In this document: positions 11,083 through 22,969 of the stretch, in pieces
Numbering within the stretch: the first letter of the stretch is position 1
Layout of the letters: each line of letters starts with the position of its first letter
Assembly (NCBI RefSeq): GCF_000512585.2
Contig: NC_089245.1
Location: 1,736,001-1,800,000 of the forward strand
DNA length: 64,000 nucleotides
Source: Kwoniella bestiolae CBS 10118
Lineage: Eukaryota > Basidiomycota > Tremellomycetes > Tremellales > Cryptococcaceae
Reading direction: 5' to 3'
Made by a program: the position numbers and the translations under genes
Notes under the pieces: model-generated
What the model was told of the DNA's origin: nothing
The model's database searches: none
The model's input: the letters and a program-made list of their open reading frames with translations, nothing else

Positions 11083-12349
11083 TGCCGTTGCCTGGGCTAG
11101 AGCACGTAGGAAGTAGAAGAAGGGGGATTGCCAGGGGGATGGACCTGCGAATAGGGGGTGGTAGTATGGTGGGATGTAGGGGTACAGCGATGAAATGTTG
11201 CTTCGTGTTTGATCGTAAAAGTATAGATGAGTATTAGTTGATCAGAGCTGACATGAGGTTGAGGGCGAGGTCGAGTGGCGATGAGCGGTTGGTCGATTGG
11301 TCGGTGAAGTAAGAGCTGGATTTATATGAGAAAGTTAGGGTAAATCGAGCTACACGCTATACGCTATGATCCTATGGTTATCGTTGGGTGAGATAATAAG
11401 AGGATGTTGATGAGATGCTGAAGTGAGAGAGTCGAATGGGTAATGAAAACAATAAGATCTCAATCTACAATCTCAGTATCAGTACACGCTGAGAGGAAAC
11501 AACAACGAGGTGAGATTATCAGGTCAGTGTGGCGTAGTTGTGATTGTGGTTGTGTATGTGTGCATTTGATGCGAGTTGACGTGTGTTTTCGGTGTCATCT
11601 GTTAGTGCAAATCTCCCTTTGTTACCATAGAAGCGAGTGGGTCAGTGCGGTGCGGCGCGGTGATCAGAGCGTAGACCATCAGAATCATGACCATGACGAC
11701 ACGTCGCGTGGGATCGTCCTTTGTGTCATCGCACGAGCCCACCGCTCATTTATTATGGGTGGTTGGAGATGAGCTTTAGCATGAGCATCAGCAAAAAGTA
11801 ATGAGAGGTGAGTGGGATGACAATCAGTTTGACAATCTTTTCGACAGATGAAAGACAGTCACCGATCACTGGTATACATAATTCAAGAGTCGAATCACAG
11901 CATGATTACCACAGATTCGGTAAAAGTCTCACCTCAGCCACGCGCGTGATCTTTTTCTTCTCTGCTGACTCGTCTCGTCTCGGATATAAGTTAACGTAAA
12001 AACATGTCCACCACTTACGTTATCGAAGAACATTCTTACTGCTTGCGGGTTTGCAATCTCAGAGGAATGTGCGACGTCGATCATGTTATTGCATATGTAA
12101 ATATCACTTGTACGTACATACACATGCTCAAATTTCAGCGCCAGCTTTTGACCTTCTTCATAGAAGAGACATCCTGCTCTTATCCGAAACGACACTCTTT
12201 ACTTTCTAGATCCAAAACACTACCATCACCCTCATCCAGCTGATCAAGGTCCTGTAGCACGATCCCATCATCCATCTCAACCCATACATATATCACTCGA
12301 ACAAAGCTGCACTTCCCCTCGTATACACTCCAACCCAACCCATTCCAAC
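11083..12349. other. Intergenic region
   Basis: It contains the 5' leader of the minus-strand gene starting at 11082, with a TATA-like CATATAAAT (minus) at about 11320-11328. An in-frame stretch upstream of that ATG reads protein-like but ends in a pyrimidine-rich tract and CCCAG, so it is better explained as a 5' UTR intron. I see nothing else supportable here. Confidence 0.4.
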
Positions 12350-12487
12350 ATGATCATATGGATCTTCACCTACTTCTACGACAAACGTCGTCTCCGCCGA
12401 ATCGCCAATAACCCCTCTATCAATCCAGCAGATCCAAGTCTTTATGGAGAATCACTATGTTTCAGATCAATCTCATTACCTGACTAA
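12350..12487 (+). CDS. Possible small protein, 45 residues
   Basis: An unspliced frame starts MIIWIFTYFYDKRRLRRIAN and ends SISLPD, with a hydrophobic N-terminus followed by a basic patch. The ATG follows a C/A-rich leader (ccattccaac) of the kind seen before other genes here. It lies just before the 3' end of the convergent membrane-protein gene. At 46 codons chance cannot be excluded. If real, it would be a small membrane-associated peptide of unknown function. Confidence 0.3.
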   Translation: MIIWIFTYFYDKRRLRRIANNPSINPADPSLYGESLCFRSISLPD

Positions 12488-12607
12488 AGACACATGTCAA
12501 GCTATCATGGTGCTGTCCTTCCCACAATATCCATCTCCCCCCTATGCAGGCCACATCCCACTTCCACCTCGATGAACCTCGACAATCTATCGGGAGCGGT
12601 CCACCCC

Positions 12608-14829
12608 CTAGCCATCTCTCATCCACACCGGCATATCATCCATATCAAAAGTCGAACTATACCTCAACGGACTAGGCGATTTCGGTGATTTGGGTGGTAG
12701 AGTCGATTTCAGTAATGAGGGAGGTTTGATCCGCTGGATCTTCCTCCCAACCAAAAAGCTAGTCGAAGTCGAAGTGGAAGATTTCGGATCGTCCAAACCT
12801 GCTGGAGATTGAAGAGTAGAAGGGGTCGTATCTATACTCAGGTCCGGGGGGAGGAGGGAAATTAGGACTCGGATTGGGATTATCGGATTTACCCAAACTT
12901 GGTCCACTGTTCCTCTTCTCTTGCCTACCCGTCCCTCCCACACCAGCACCTACACCATCGGACGCATCGAATCCTTTGGCGATACTGGAAGATAATCTGG
13001 AAGCTCCCAGCGACGTGGACATTCTAGTTTGCTTGGAAATTAACGAAGGGGAATAATAACTTGCCGAATTCAACTTCGTATTCACCTCAGTCCGAGAGGG
13101 GGAATATGGATCTTCCTCGGTCTCCGCCTCGGCATATCCCTGTGCAGGGTACCCATACGTATCAAACGTCCTTGCCGATTCCAATGCCCTAGGAGGAGGC
13201 TGGGTAGATAACCTAAGATCAAATTGACCCTCACCAGTCGGAGGAGCAGGGAAAGAGTAGGTCGATGATCTAGTACAAGGCGATATGATTTTATCGGGAG
13301 GTGCAGCAGGTGCAATCACAGAAGGGGAAGGGGATGGGCGTGGCTCGGGTTCAGGGAATTTTATAGATCCCATGGAGGGGGTTCTACCGTGTCCTGGTCT
13401 AGGTGGGGGCGAGGACGACCCGTCAGTAGGGTACGGTTGAGGTTGGGTATAAGCTTTATAGTCGTTCTGGATCGATTGGTCGAGGGATGGTTTCGGATTG
13501 GGGTGGTATTCTATTGGACTGGGAGTGAGATATGAATTTGGATTTGGATTTGAAGGTGATTCGTGAGTCTGCTGTGCTTGATGTGGAGTATCTACATATA
13601 GTTGTGGAGGAGAGGTGGATCCATAAGCCTGGATTTGATTGTTGTAATGGCCTTGTTCGCGGGCTTGGGTTTGATACGCCGGAGCTGGAGTTGGAATTGG
13701 ACTTTGATACTGATCTTGTGACTGATTTGGGTATTGAGGTCCTTGAGCTCGGTCATACTGGTAATCATAACTTGGATCATGATCATAACCCTGCTCATGA
13801 CCATATTGCCCATACTGATTATCCTGATCCCTCTCATCATGATCCGACCTATACGAATGCACCGAACCCCTAGGCGGCACATAAGTACTAGCAGGTGATT
13901 TGGGATAATACGACGCTCTCGCACTCGACTTTCTAGACCTAGATTTCAGATCCTCAAGGTACCTCGGATCGTCAGTCATGTGAGAGACGAACGACCTCCT
14001 ATAATTTGTAATTGGACCTTGGACCGAGGGTGGGTATGCCAAGCTCTCTTGGGAGAGGGGATTGTAGGGTATATAATTTGATATGGGTCTCGCACTTCCA
14101 TCATACACCGAATATGGGGATGGCGATACCCCATTTTCATAAAATGAGGAAGAAGGGGGATGACCAAAACTTGATATATTCGTATTCCTCCTATGTCCCC
14201 CACTTCCCCCTCCGTTGGGAGGTATAGAACCGTAGAATGTATCTCTTGTAACCCTCTCGAACCCATCTGGAAAATCCTGTTTCCCGTGGGCTTGTCTATA
14301 ATAATTCGAGTACTTCTCTGTTGCTCGTTTGAGATCAGTAAGATACGCAGTCTTCCTCCATAGTTGTTTGTTCCCCCCTCCAGGCCCTGAATGAGCATGT
14401 TGCCACATTCTCATTCTGTCCATCTCCTCTCCATGAGTATCAGCCAGATCCATCCCACCTATAATGGTTGGATCCCCGGATCTACGTCGATTCAGGGAGG
14501 AAGATAATAACCCATTCACGGAGGAGGCATGGGATACAGGTCTGTTCCCCATTCTGGATTTTTTGTGCTTTGTACGTCTAAGACAGGAGGGGAGGACCCA
14601 CTGGCCTTGTTTTCTCGTTAGGCAGTAGAGGCATATCAGGGTGATTACGAAGAGGATCGAGCCGAAGATCAGGAATACCTGGGCTAGTGGGGGTATATAA
14701 GATATGTCAGCTTGGGGTATCAGGCGATACGAGGCTGGGCAGCTCACTCGAATGACTCTGGAACCAATCTTCATCCTGATTACCTGCTGTCTGACTATGC
14801 GATAAATGGGGTTCTGCCCTTACGTCCAT
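12608..14829 (-). CDS. Single-pass membrane protein with long disordered cytoplasmic tail
   Basis: Four exons (14824-14829, 14748-14775, 12893-14683, 12608-12831) give 682 residues. The first exon is only six coding bases (Met-Asp). After a short acidic N-terminus (MDDEDWFQSHS) comes one transmembrane helix (VFLIFGSILFVITLICLYCL), then a basic stop-transfer stretch (TRK, RRTKHKKSR). This topology places the remaining roughly 600 Ser/Pro/Tyr-rich residues in the cytoplasm. A compact patch near residue 105-170 (MRMWQHAHSG, LKRATEKYSNYYRQAHGKQ) looks ordered. The last intron (GTAAAT donor, CTAAT branch, TATAG acceptor) avoids an early stop and restores a coding frame ending MDDMPVWMRDG. I recognise no catalytic domain. 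Similar architectures occur in fungal plasma-membrane sensors and adaptors; that is only an analogy. Confidence 0.8.
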
Positions 14830-15967
14830 CTTCGTACTTGTTGCAGAGTTCTAAGAGACTCAGTCGGTGTGGCGGAGCAGTCAATGAGTGTTTATTCGAA
14901 TCCGATATTGAGAGACTTGTTGGGACGTCTTCGCGGTAGGACTGGATGGACTGAGTTTTCATCACACAGGGATGGGACCGGAATGCGATAACGTTGAATG
15001 ACAAGAGTTTAATCTTTGATCACAATAACTAATCAGACAATACCATCAAGTATCGAAATGGAAATGAAAGTGCTTGGTCAATCACAAGCAAAAGCAAAAT
15101 AAACATCAGATTGTTCTCCTCTCCTTTCACTTGCGATCAATTATGCGTTTCATTGGATCTTCCCATCCAACCAGCATATAACTCATTAGCACACATACTC
15201 AATCCGGGCTATATACAAAGGCATGGGTATATCACTGATACTTGCAGACTGCTAAGGGGACGATCAAAAGGATAGATATGCTAGGGTAGGGTATCTATCC
15301 CTTCACCAAAGGCAAAGGATACCCAAGTCATGCGAGGATAGAGAACAAAGGAAGGCAAAGCTGGATTGGATCTTTCCCCAAGTCCCTTCCACTGCTGCCG
15401 CCACGTCTGAGATAGTGTGATACCGGTAGTGTGTTTCGTAAGCGTAGTCTTTCAAAGTTATATCATAAATCAGAATAGATTGGAGGATGCTGATGTTGAA
15501 TCTCCATCAAGGTTATCCTTGGGATTGATGATCAACGATCGACTGATCATTCATTCATTCATTCATTCAACCAATCAAACAGATAACTCGTAACCTGACC
15601 TAACCTGACCGACATGAGCATTCACAATCACATCAATAATGCACGAATGTCAAAAAGATCACCGACGCTTGGCAGTCATCTGACCTTTAGCAGCACCTGC
15701 ACCATATGATCATGATAATCCCGTATCAAATGCATTGCATTGCATTGTATGCGTTGTGAACCATGAAGATGCCCCAAGAATACTATACACAAGGTCATAA
15801 TCGTATCAAAATATCGCACAGCGTATTATCTAGTATACAATAAAGTAAAGTCTCGTTCGTAGAATGGTCGTAAATGTTGATTTGATGCCAGTTCGTTAAT
15901 GAATGTATTTATATTTCCGTGAATTGCTTGTTTTCGTAGTCATCTAGACTTCGCTGAAAATGGAACC
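14830..15967. other. Intergenic region
   Basis: It lies between the membrane-protein promoter and the 3' end of the next minus-strand gene. It contains a short CATT tandem repeat at 15548-15568. No coding evidence. Confidence 0.5.
15548..15568. repeat. CATT microsatellite
   Basis: About five copies of the tetranucleotide CATT occur in tandem. Confidence 0.8.
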
Positions 15968-18116
15968 CTACCATCCCCTCCCCATCAATCTCTGCCCATC
16001 CCCTGCTCTGAACCCCTCAGCTTCAAGGAAGACAGGAAGATACCCCGTCCTACCATGGCCCTGTTCCGTCGACCCATCCTCCTCATCCATCTCCATCTCA
16101 ACATCCCCATGTCCACTACCCAGTAGTTCGCCCAACCTCATTCCACTCCCTGGAGCGGATAACGAACTATCCCTTCTTCCCATTTCCATTTCCACTCCAA
16201 TCTCTGAGGGGAGTGTCCTGGTAGAACCGAGTTCGGGGGTATCTACAGCGGGTGAACAGGGGAACAAAGCAGGTTGGAGGTTGGGTGGTTGGCTGGGCCA
16301 TAATAACGCAGGCTCGATGGACATTGACATTGAATCCCGCATTTGAACCTCGTCCGGTGTGGGAATCTGGCTCTGCGAAGGTCTTGTGGGAGTAGCCATA
16401 TTTGATCCTGATCCCGAGGGGAACCGCCAATGATCCATCGAGGGATGTACAGCCTGAGGAGTCAAGTTGAGTCTCCTCCTTCCTCCCATCGGAGTAATAT
16501 TCCCAGAAGGAGAGTCGAATATCCTTCTAGGAGGTGGTAGACCGTCGAAAGAGATGGAAGGTCCAGCAGTATCAGGTGTGAAAGTTATGGATCTCCTATA
16601 TTCCAACTTGGGACTTGCTGATCTCCTTCCAGCGAGTCCCGGACCAGGAGCGACAGGCGAAGCGGTAGCGAGGTATAGTGCGGTGTGAGATTCCGAGAGG
16701 GAGGATTGGTGTAATCCCATCAAAGAGGGTGGTCGTTGGGGTTGAGGATTATGAGGGACATTATTGGGTGGTAAGGCAGAGTGGGATAAGGCGGATCTGT
16801 GACCTCGAATTGGCGCACCAGGCGCAATGGAGCTTCGTCTCTTGGAGGAAGATACGGGACTGGGTGTTCTGGGTGGTCGATCGAATTGACTGGTGAATAA
16901 TCCCGTAGGTTGTGTTTGAGGTATCTGATTATTCCCATTGTGAGACATCTGATCGTCCTCGTCATTCTCATGTTCATTATCCGACACTAGGAAGCTCTTC
17001 TCCATCTGTATGATCTCTTCTAGCACATCTCGCATATCTTTACCCATACCGAAAGGTAATGGATCAGGCGTATGCTTCCTCCCCTTCCTACTTGAATGGG
17101 ATTTACTACCCGTACGAGAATGCGATGGTCTTCTTTTCGAAGATGAGGATGGTGCCGAAGAAATGGGCATAGCTGGGAGAGGGGGTTGTGAGAATTCAGA
17201 TTGTAACCATTCTTCTTCATCCTCATCTTCCATTATTGCCGCACCGATATTCACGTTCCCTCCATACCCTGCACCACCCATTCTCGAAGAGGTACTCGCA
17301 GAAGAAGGGTTTCGCGATAGATTTCCACCTAGACCCCAAGTGGAAGACGACATGGAGGTGATGGAACTTGCGATGGATGGATTTCTGGAGTGTGAGTGAC
17401 CGCCTACTAGATCGGGAACGGATCTTGAGGCGGAAGAAGAAACGGACATCATGGTACTTCTGCTGGTACTTATTGAACTTGCCAGACTTCCTTCGGCTCT
17501 ACGTTTCCTTCTCTCCTCTTTACGTTCTTCTCGACGTATGTCCGCCCGAGCCAGTCGGCGGTAGTGCGATGCATTCCATTCTCCCACATCTTGGTTGGAG
17601 GATGATGAGGCGATAGAGGTGGAGGATGCTGAAGAAGGGTTTCGGGAGAGGGACGATGAGATTGCTGAGGCTATTGATGGATGTTGATCATGACCATATC
17701 CTTGTTGAGGTATTATAGCTTCAGGTTGGGAGGTGGGTTTATAGCATAGTGAAGAGAAGGCGTCGGAACGTGCACAGGCTACAAGCCAAAATCAGGAGAT
17801 CTCGTCAGCTCGGACACTTCACCGTGTAAACTCTAGAGGTTGACCATGACTCACAGACACTACAGTAGATCCCGCCGTCCTGCGTGAGGTTCCCGCAGAA
17901 ACACCGACTCCGTGAGCTAGGACTAGGTGACAAACTACTTTCCGAATCGCTCATCCCTTCTTCACCGCGCTGACTCGCAAACATCTTTTGTGATTGCAGT
18001 TTGCCGCGACTGCTAAGCTTGCTGCTGGTGGGAATATTGGTTTGAGATTCGTACAAGGGGTACGGATGCCGATTGTGTGGATGATCCGGGTGGAAGACAG
18101 GTGCAGTGGATGGCAT
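15968..18116 (-). CDS. Protein with N-terminal Cys (YCS-CAR) zinc-type motif and long disordered region
   Basis: Two exons (17855-18116, 15968-17778) encode 690 residues. Around residues 71-93 is RCFCGNLTQDGGIYCSVSCA followed by RSDAF. This C-x-C-G...Y-C-S-x-x-C-A-R spacing looks like a small metal-binding finger, and the intron falls inside it. Next comes a strongly basic helix (RADIRREERKEERRKRRAEG) and then long Ser/Pro-rich low complexity. It includes acidic EDEDEEEWLQSEF, a helical DMRDVLEEIIQMEKSFL segment and many RSxS-like sites. There is no signal peptide or transmembrane segment. The Cys motif is one I associate with uncharacterised fungal proteins, and I do not assign a role. A nuclear or regulatory protein is plausible from the basic and Ser-rich make-up (inference). 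Confidence 0.8.
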
Positions 18117-19323
18117 TGAGGAGTAATTGGATGTATAGATGAAACGTTGAAGCTACCTGCGCTTCGATGTTGGATGCTTAGCTGACAAGTGACAAGGTGA
18201 GGTGGCGTCAATGCGATGCTGTGTAGATGGTTGATGATTGATTGTCGAAACGCGTTGAGAGTTGAATGATATGGTGATGGCGATCACTGATCTACCGATA
18301 TGGGTTTTTAATGCTGATTCGAATTGAGAGTACCATCCGATTTTGTTTGTCTCGTCTAGCGATATAAGATAAAAAGATACCCAGTTTCTTCTATAATGAT
18401 GAGATGGGATGACGAGATGTTGATGAATTGTGACCAGAGTCAACCGAGTCAGTTGGGATTATAATCGATGGTAGAAATGAGTTGTTGATACTCGCTCAAC
18501 GAAATACTCGTACAAATACAAGGATAGTGGGTTGATAGGGAAGGCAGAAGGAGAGATATAAACAACACTCTTTACTCTACCCTCAAAAAATGAGTGAAAA
18601 CACGTTGTACACAACTTTTTTCCTTGAGGGAAGAGGGAAGCGGCAAAGGCAAAACAAGAGAGCAAGAAACAAGAAGAGAAAAGACGCGTCGCGTTCCATT
18701 CAGTCATTTTGAATGGGTTTTCACTTTGATTAGTATGGTAATTCAGGGTCAACAAGCTATGGAACGTGGTACAATATTATCCGATCAAGGGTAAGAACGA
18801 GGCGTAGATAAACACATTTATAAAAGTCAATACGACGCGTCAAAGTCAAAAAACCAGTTTCAACTGGCTTGGTCGGGTTGAAAAGGTATGACTGCACTGC
18901 TTAGATGATTACTCGATACTTGGCTATTCTTGGCTTATGCGAGTTATCTTGGTACAGTATAACGCCAGAACTGCGATTGATACATCTGTCTTGGTAATGA
19001 TAGGAGTAAGACTCGATTCATTCTCGATCACGTCTCATACCTCGTCATCATCAATTCAGTATATCTCGCTGTGCACAATAGATGAACTGCGGTGAAAGGT
19101 CACCCATACCCTACGCGTCATCTCGCCTCAAGTCATTGACCTAAGCAATCAACGCGGTCCTATTGTCCACGACACATGTACTGGATTGTGTGTCACCAAA
19201 ACATCCGATCCGATACATTCCATCTATGTATATGAAAATACAAAAACATAACAGGCATTACAAGGATCGTTCAACAACATACAAGTCATGATAAAGCGAA
19301 ACACCAACACGCTATCAGCCCAA
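18117..19323. other. Intergenic region
   Basis: It holds the promoter of the 690-residue gene and the 3' flank of the ACT-domain gene. The small frames on both strands lack splice partners. No gene is supported. Confidence 0.5.
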
Positions 19324-21400
19324 CTACTTCCACTCCACAGACCTCCTTTTCCTCTCCAACAGCCTCTTGGCCCTCTTCACATCCCCGGCCTCCACTAGGA
19401 TATTAGCAGTATGAAACGTAGAAGAGTACAGCATCCTGATAGGTCGAGATCTTGTCGAAGAAGGCGAAGTAAGCAGATCAGAGAATCGAGTGACCAATCC
19501 TGATTTATCTGTGCGAGACACATCACGATACGCCATCAGTCCTTACTTACATTGCTGGGAAAGTACACGAGAGTCGTGCCCACTTACCTAGATGATAGGC
19601 TCCTTCACCTTCATTCTGATTATGATCATCATGATCGCCTATCCCCCTTAAATCCAATTGTAGACACCTCTTCCTACCGTGGCCGGTCCCAGCCACATCC
19701 TTCCCAGACCATTTGATAGGTATCTCTCCAACCGAATAATCAGATCTACTGTCATCATGCTCATGAGTGTGATCTTCAAACACGTCGAACGATCGCTTAT
19801 CATAAGGTGTGGGCGGTAACGAATACTCATATTCCGCTTGAGGAGTTTCAGGGGGCGGAGTGAAAGTTTGTCCATTGAACCCTCGCGGGGGATTTTCATG
19901 GGAATGGAAATGGGAAGTATCAGAATGGTAGCTCATCGAGTCGTCCGACACCGAATGATATCCATCCCCTTCCTCGTCCTGATCGTGGTAGAACAATTCA
20001 CCATCCGACCTAATCAGGACACTGGACTTGCCATATTCCTGTTCATCCTCGTCATTCCTGAACATATCCTTCAAAACTCTAATCTCGGTGACGAGGCTAG
20101 ACCCATCTTCATTCTTTGTATAACTTATAAATGGTCTTCCCCCAGCTTTTTCCTCGGTATCCACCATCTCAGAGATCTCGCTCTCAGTCCCGTCGCCGGT
20201 ATACGTCACCTGAGAACGAGATGGTCGACACCGTTCAGGCCAAACTAGGAACTTCCTGACTCGTTCGGAGAACTTGTTTTCGGCTGATTTGGAGAACCCT
20301 ATACAAGCTAGTGGGGAGGGCAGGACGGTGATTTCCGGTGTTAGTTGAACAGAAGAGGAGGAGGGTCTGGCCGGTGAAGTGGAAGATGATGTGGGGAAGG
20401 AAGGTTGAGAAGGAGTAAGGGGTGATAGGAGGGAACGACGTCTTGGCGAAGGGGTGGAAGAGGGGTCGATTTGCCCTGATATCACCATATAGGATCAGCT
20501 ACCACTATCGACAAGCCGTGGAGGGTCTTTTAGAGCGTGTGGTCTAGTGCAATCGAGGAGAGATTACTCACACCCTTGATGAGTGAATATATTCCTAGCT
20601 TTCTCGAAATCACTCTCTTTCACTAGCAAGAAATCCGTAAAGTAGCTTGATTGATACAAGATGGAAATACCAGCTTTGGCGAGAGGAGCGGATACATGAC
20701 GTAGATGAGGGGAGTCTATGGCATCGCAAAATCGTGTGTCAGCTCATCTACCTCAATTTGATAGAATGTAAGAGGGCTCGTCGATGTAGCGATTATGATG
20801 TGGATGTGTGCATCTTAGAAGGTCGACTACTCACCATAATTACCAATCTCATCCTGATCCCCACTGGAAATCTCAAACACCCTCCAACTCGTCGAGATTA
20901 GGATCTCCCCTTTTTCCCTTTCAGTGATATCTGACCACTCGTGGGTGATCAGATCTAGCGAGCCGAAGATTGCCATCTGAAGGTGAACAGAATCAGCACG
21001 GACACTTGAAGAATAGAAACTGAAACTGCAACATCCATCATGAGTGAAGGAGTGAACATATGAACATATGAGATTGCAGAAAAGGTCAAATCAGAATAGA
21101 GAGGGAATTGAAGGAGCACTTGAACTTGGCACTCACCTCAATCCTGTTCGAAGTGATATTGAAGAATTCCCCCGACTCCACCGAGGATCTATCGATCGTC
21201 CAATATATCTTGGTGGTGTATCGTTCAGTGAGGGAGATGGGAATATGAACGATGGCGACCGGGTCGGAAAGTGCGCTATAGTAGACAGATGGATTCATCA
21301 AATTCAGCTAATTGAAAGATATGTCGGTCCATACGCGCGACCTGTCGATGCAGTGCAAAGAAGGGATGAACATCACATACGTTATGACTATAGCTGGCAT
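19324..21400 (-). CDS. ACT-domain protein resembling CASTOR/GATSL amino-acid sensors
   Basis: Six exons (21381-21400, 21137-21275, 20835-20976, 20572-20715, 19588-20475, 19324-19508) give 505 residues starting MPAIVITALSDPVAIVHIPI. Around residues 120-150 is APLAKAGISILYQSSYFTDF followed by LLV, and near the C-terminus is RPIRMLYSSTFHTANILVEA. Both match the ACT_7-type pattern (I-x-x-LY-x-S-[TS]-[YF]-x-[TS]-[DA]-x-[IL]-[LI]-V) seen twice in CASTOR/GATSL proteins. An acidic, Ser-rich linker of roughly 250 residues separates the two halves and contains a FTPPPETPQAEYEYSLPP segment. CASTOR1 binds arginine and releases GATOR2 upstream of TORC1 in animals. Whether this fungal protein binds an amino acid or acts on TORC1 is inference. 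No signal peptide is present, so it should be cytosolic. Confidence 0.75.
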
Positions 21401-22969
21401 CTTGATATGACCAATCCACCTATTCCTTTTTCGTCTATGTATATTCTATTCTAATGATCTGTATAAAACTAAACAATAAAATACAAGCAACAAACTCAAT
21501 CGCTCTCAGTCCAATAAAGAGAGGGGTTGACGATGTCTTGTGGATACCTCTTTATATGTCATAAAGCGTTCCCCACTTTCAGTCCCAGCTCCAACGGTTC
21601 TTGTTAGACCACCATCAAAGTGTATGTTGCTCAAACCCACACAGCAGATGGAGATGGAGCGAACTTTAAACGCATTCTCTGCGATGAAGATTGGTTGGGT
21701 GGCTTAGGATCATCATCGCATCGTATCCAAGGTGTGATTGCTTCTTTCCCTCTTCCTCTTGAGCAGTGTGCGTGTGCGTCTGCGGCGTGGGATCAGATGG
21801 GATGAGATTTGATCCGCCCGGTCAGATGAGTAGATTCGATTTGATGGATGGAGGGGTAGAGGGGTCCTTTGGTTTCATGGTTGATGGTTGGTCTGATGTT
21901 ACTCTTATTGTTTCTGGATGATCTGGATGAAGAGTGGGGGAATGTACTGTACTGTATCATCGCAGCGACCACGCCTACGCACATACACCCAGGAGTGGAC
22001 TAGTCCATCCCAAAGTGGAAAGTGGGGATGATCCCTTGAAAGGTCCGATCAAAGGAAGATGAGATGAGATGCATCTCCGTGAGTGGGGAAGCGAAGAGGC
22101 TTTCTGATGGATTTGGTCTGATCGTCGATGGAATGGGTGTCCGTATTCCGTGTAATCTCCGCTATGATGGATCAAGTCACCGGATGAGAGGTTGATACCG
22201 AGAAACAAAAAGATTGATTTGATATTGATGGATCATCACATCCTTCAAGGGCGATCAATCCCCCTTGTGTTTCCCCATTTTTGCTGTTATTATTCTGCTC
22301 GTCACTTGATGAATCCGCTCTGATCGGGAACCATTGGTGTTTCGCAGCATTGTACCGAGAATGGGGTTCTGCCTGTAAATGATTGTACCGAGAACAATGA
22401 GGATGAGTGTTATTGTATGATCCGTTTCGTACTAGTCTACCATCAATCAACGGATCGTTGGTGATAGTGACGGTGGTCTGAAGGACAAATAACTTCCGGA
22501 CCTTTCCTTCGCACGTTCTGCGTTTTTATTGTTCAAGAAGGGCGTGTTCGGCTTGAAGAACAAAGGAAGGAAATTTGTCTGTTGTATCGGACTTGGTCAT
22601 GCTGGATGATGACATTATGCTTTCGATCCAAAGGGGATACTACTTTATACGAATAGTAGTGTACAACGTTGGTTGAAAGGCAGCTGCTGCATGTCAGTGT
22701 CATTCTCGAGTGGAGGTCAAAGCGAAGGCCTAAACAAACAACAGGGACGATCCGGCGATGACCGACGTATCACATTATACTGATAGACACGGAGAGTAAA
22801 ACCGTAAACGATGCATGAGATCCCAAAAATTAAGCAAGAAGAGGCAATAGGCTATTAAAGCAGAGGAGTGCGGTAGAAGAGTAAAGTCAAGGGTATTATG
22901 TAGATTCAGAAGAGGTGTGTTGCTCTGGTTCAAGGTTGAGAGGACATTACAATAGTATGATAGGAACGA
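21401..22969. other. Long intergenic region
   Basis: About 1.6 kb lies between the start of the ACT-domain gene and the end of the first CPL1-type gene. Only short frames without splice continuation are visible. I see no repeat or RNA gene. Confidence 0.5.

Noticed and set aside
11083..11220. Protein-like in-frame extension upstream of the CipC-like start
   Set aside because: No start codon is available, and it ends in a pyrimidine-rich tract and CCCAG, which fits a 5' UTR intron better.
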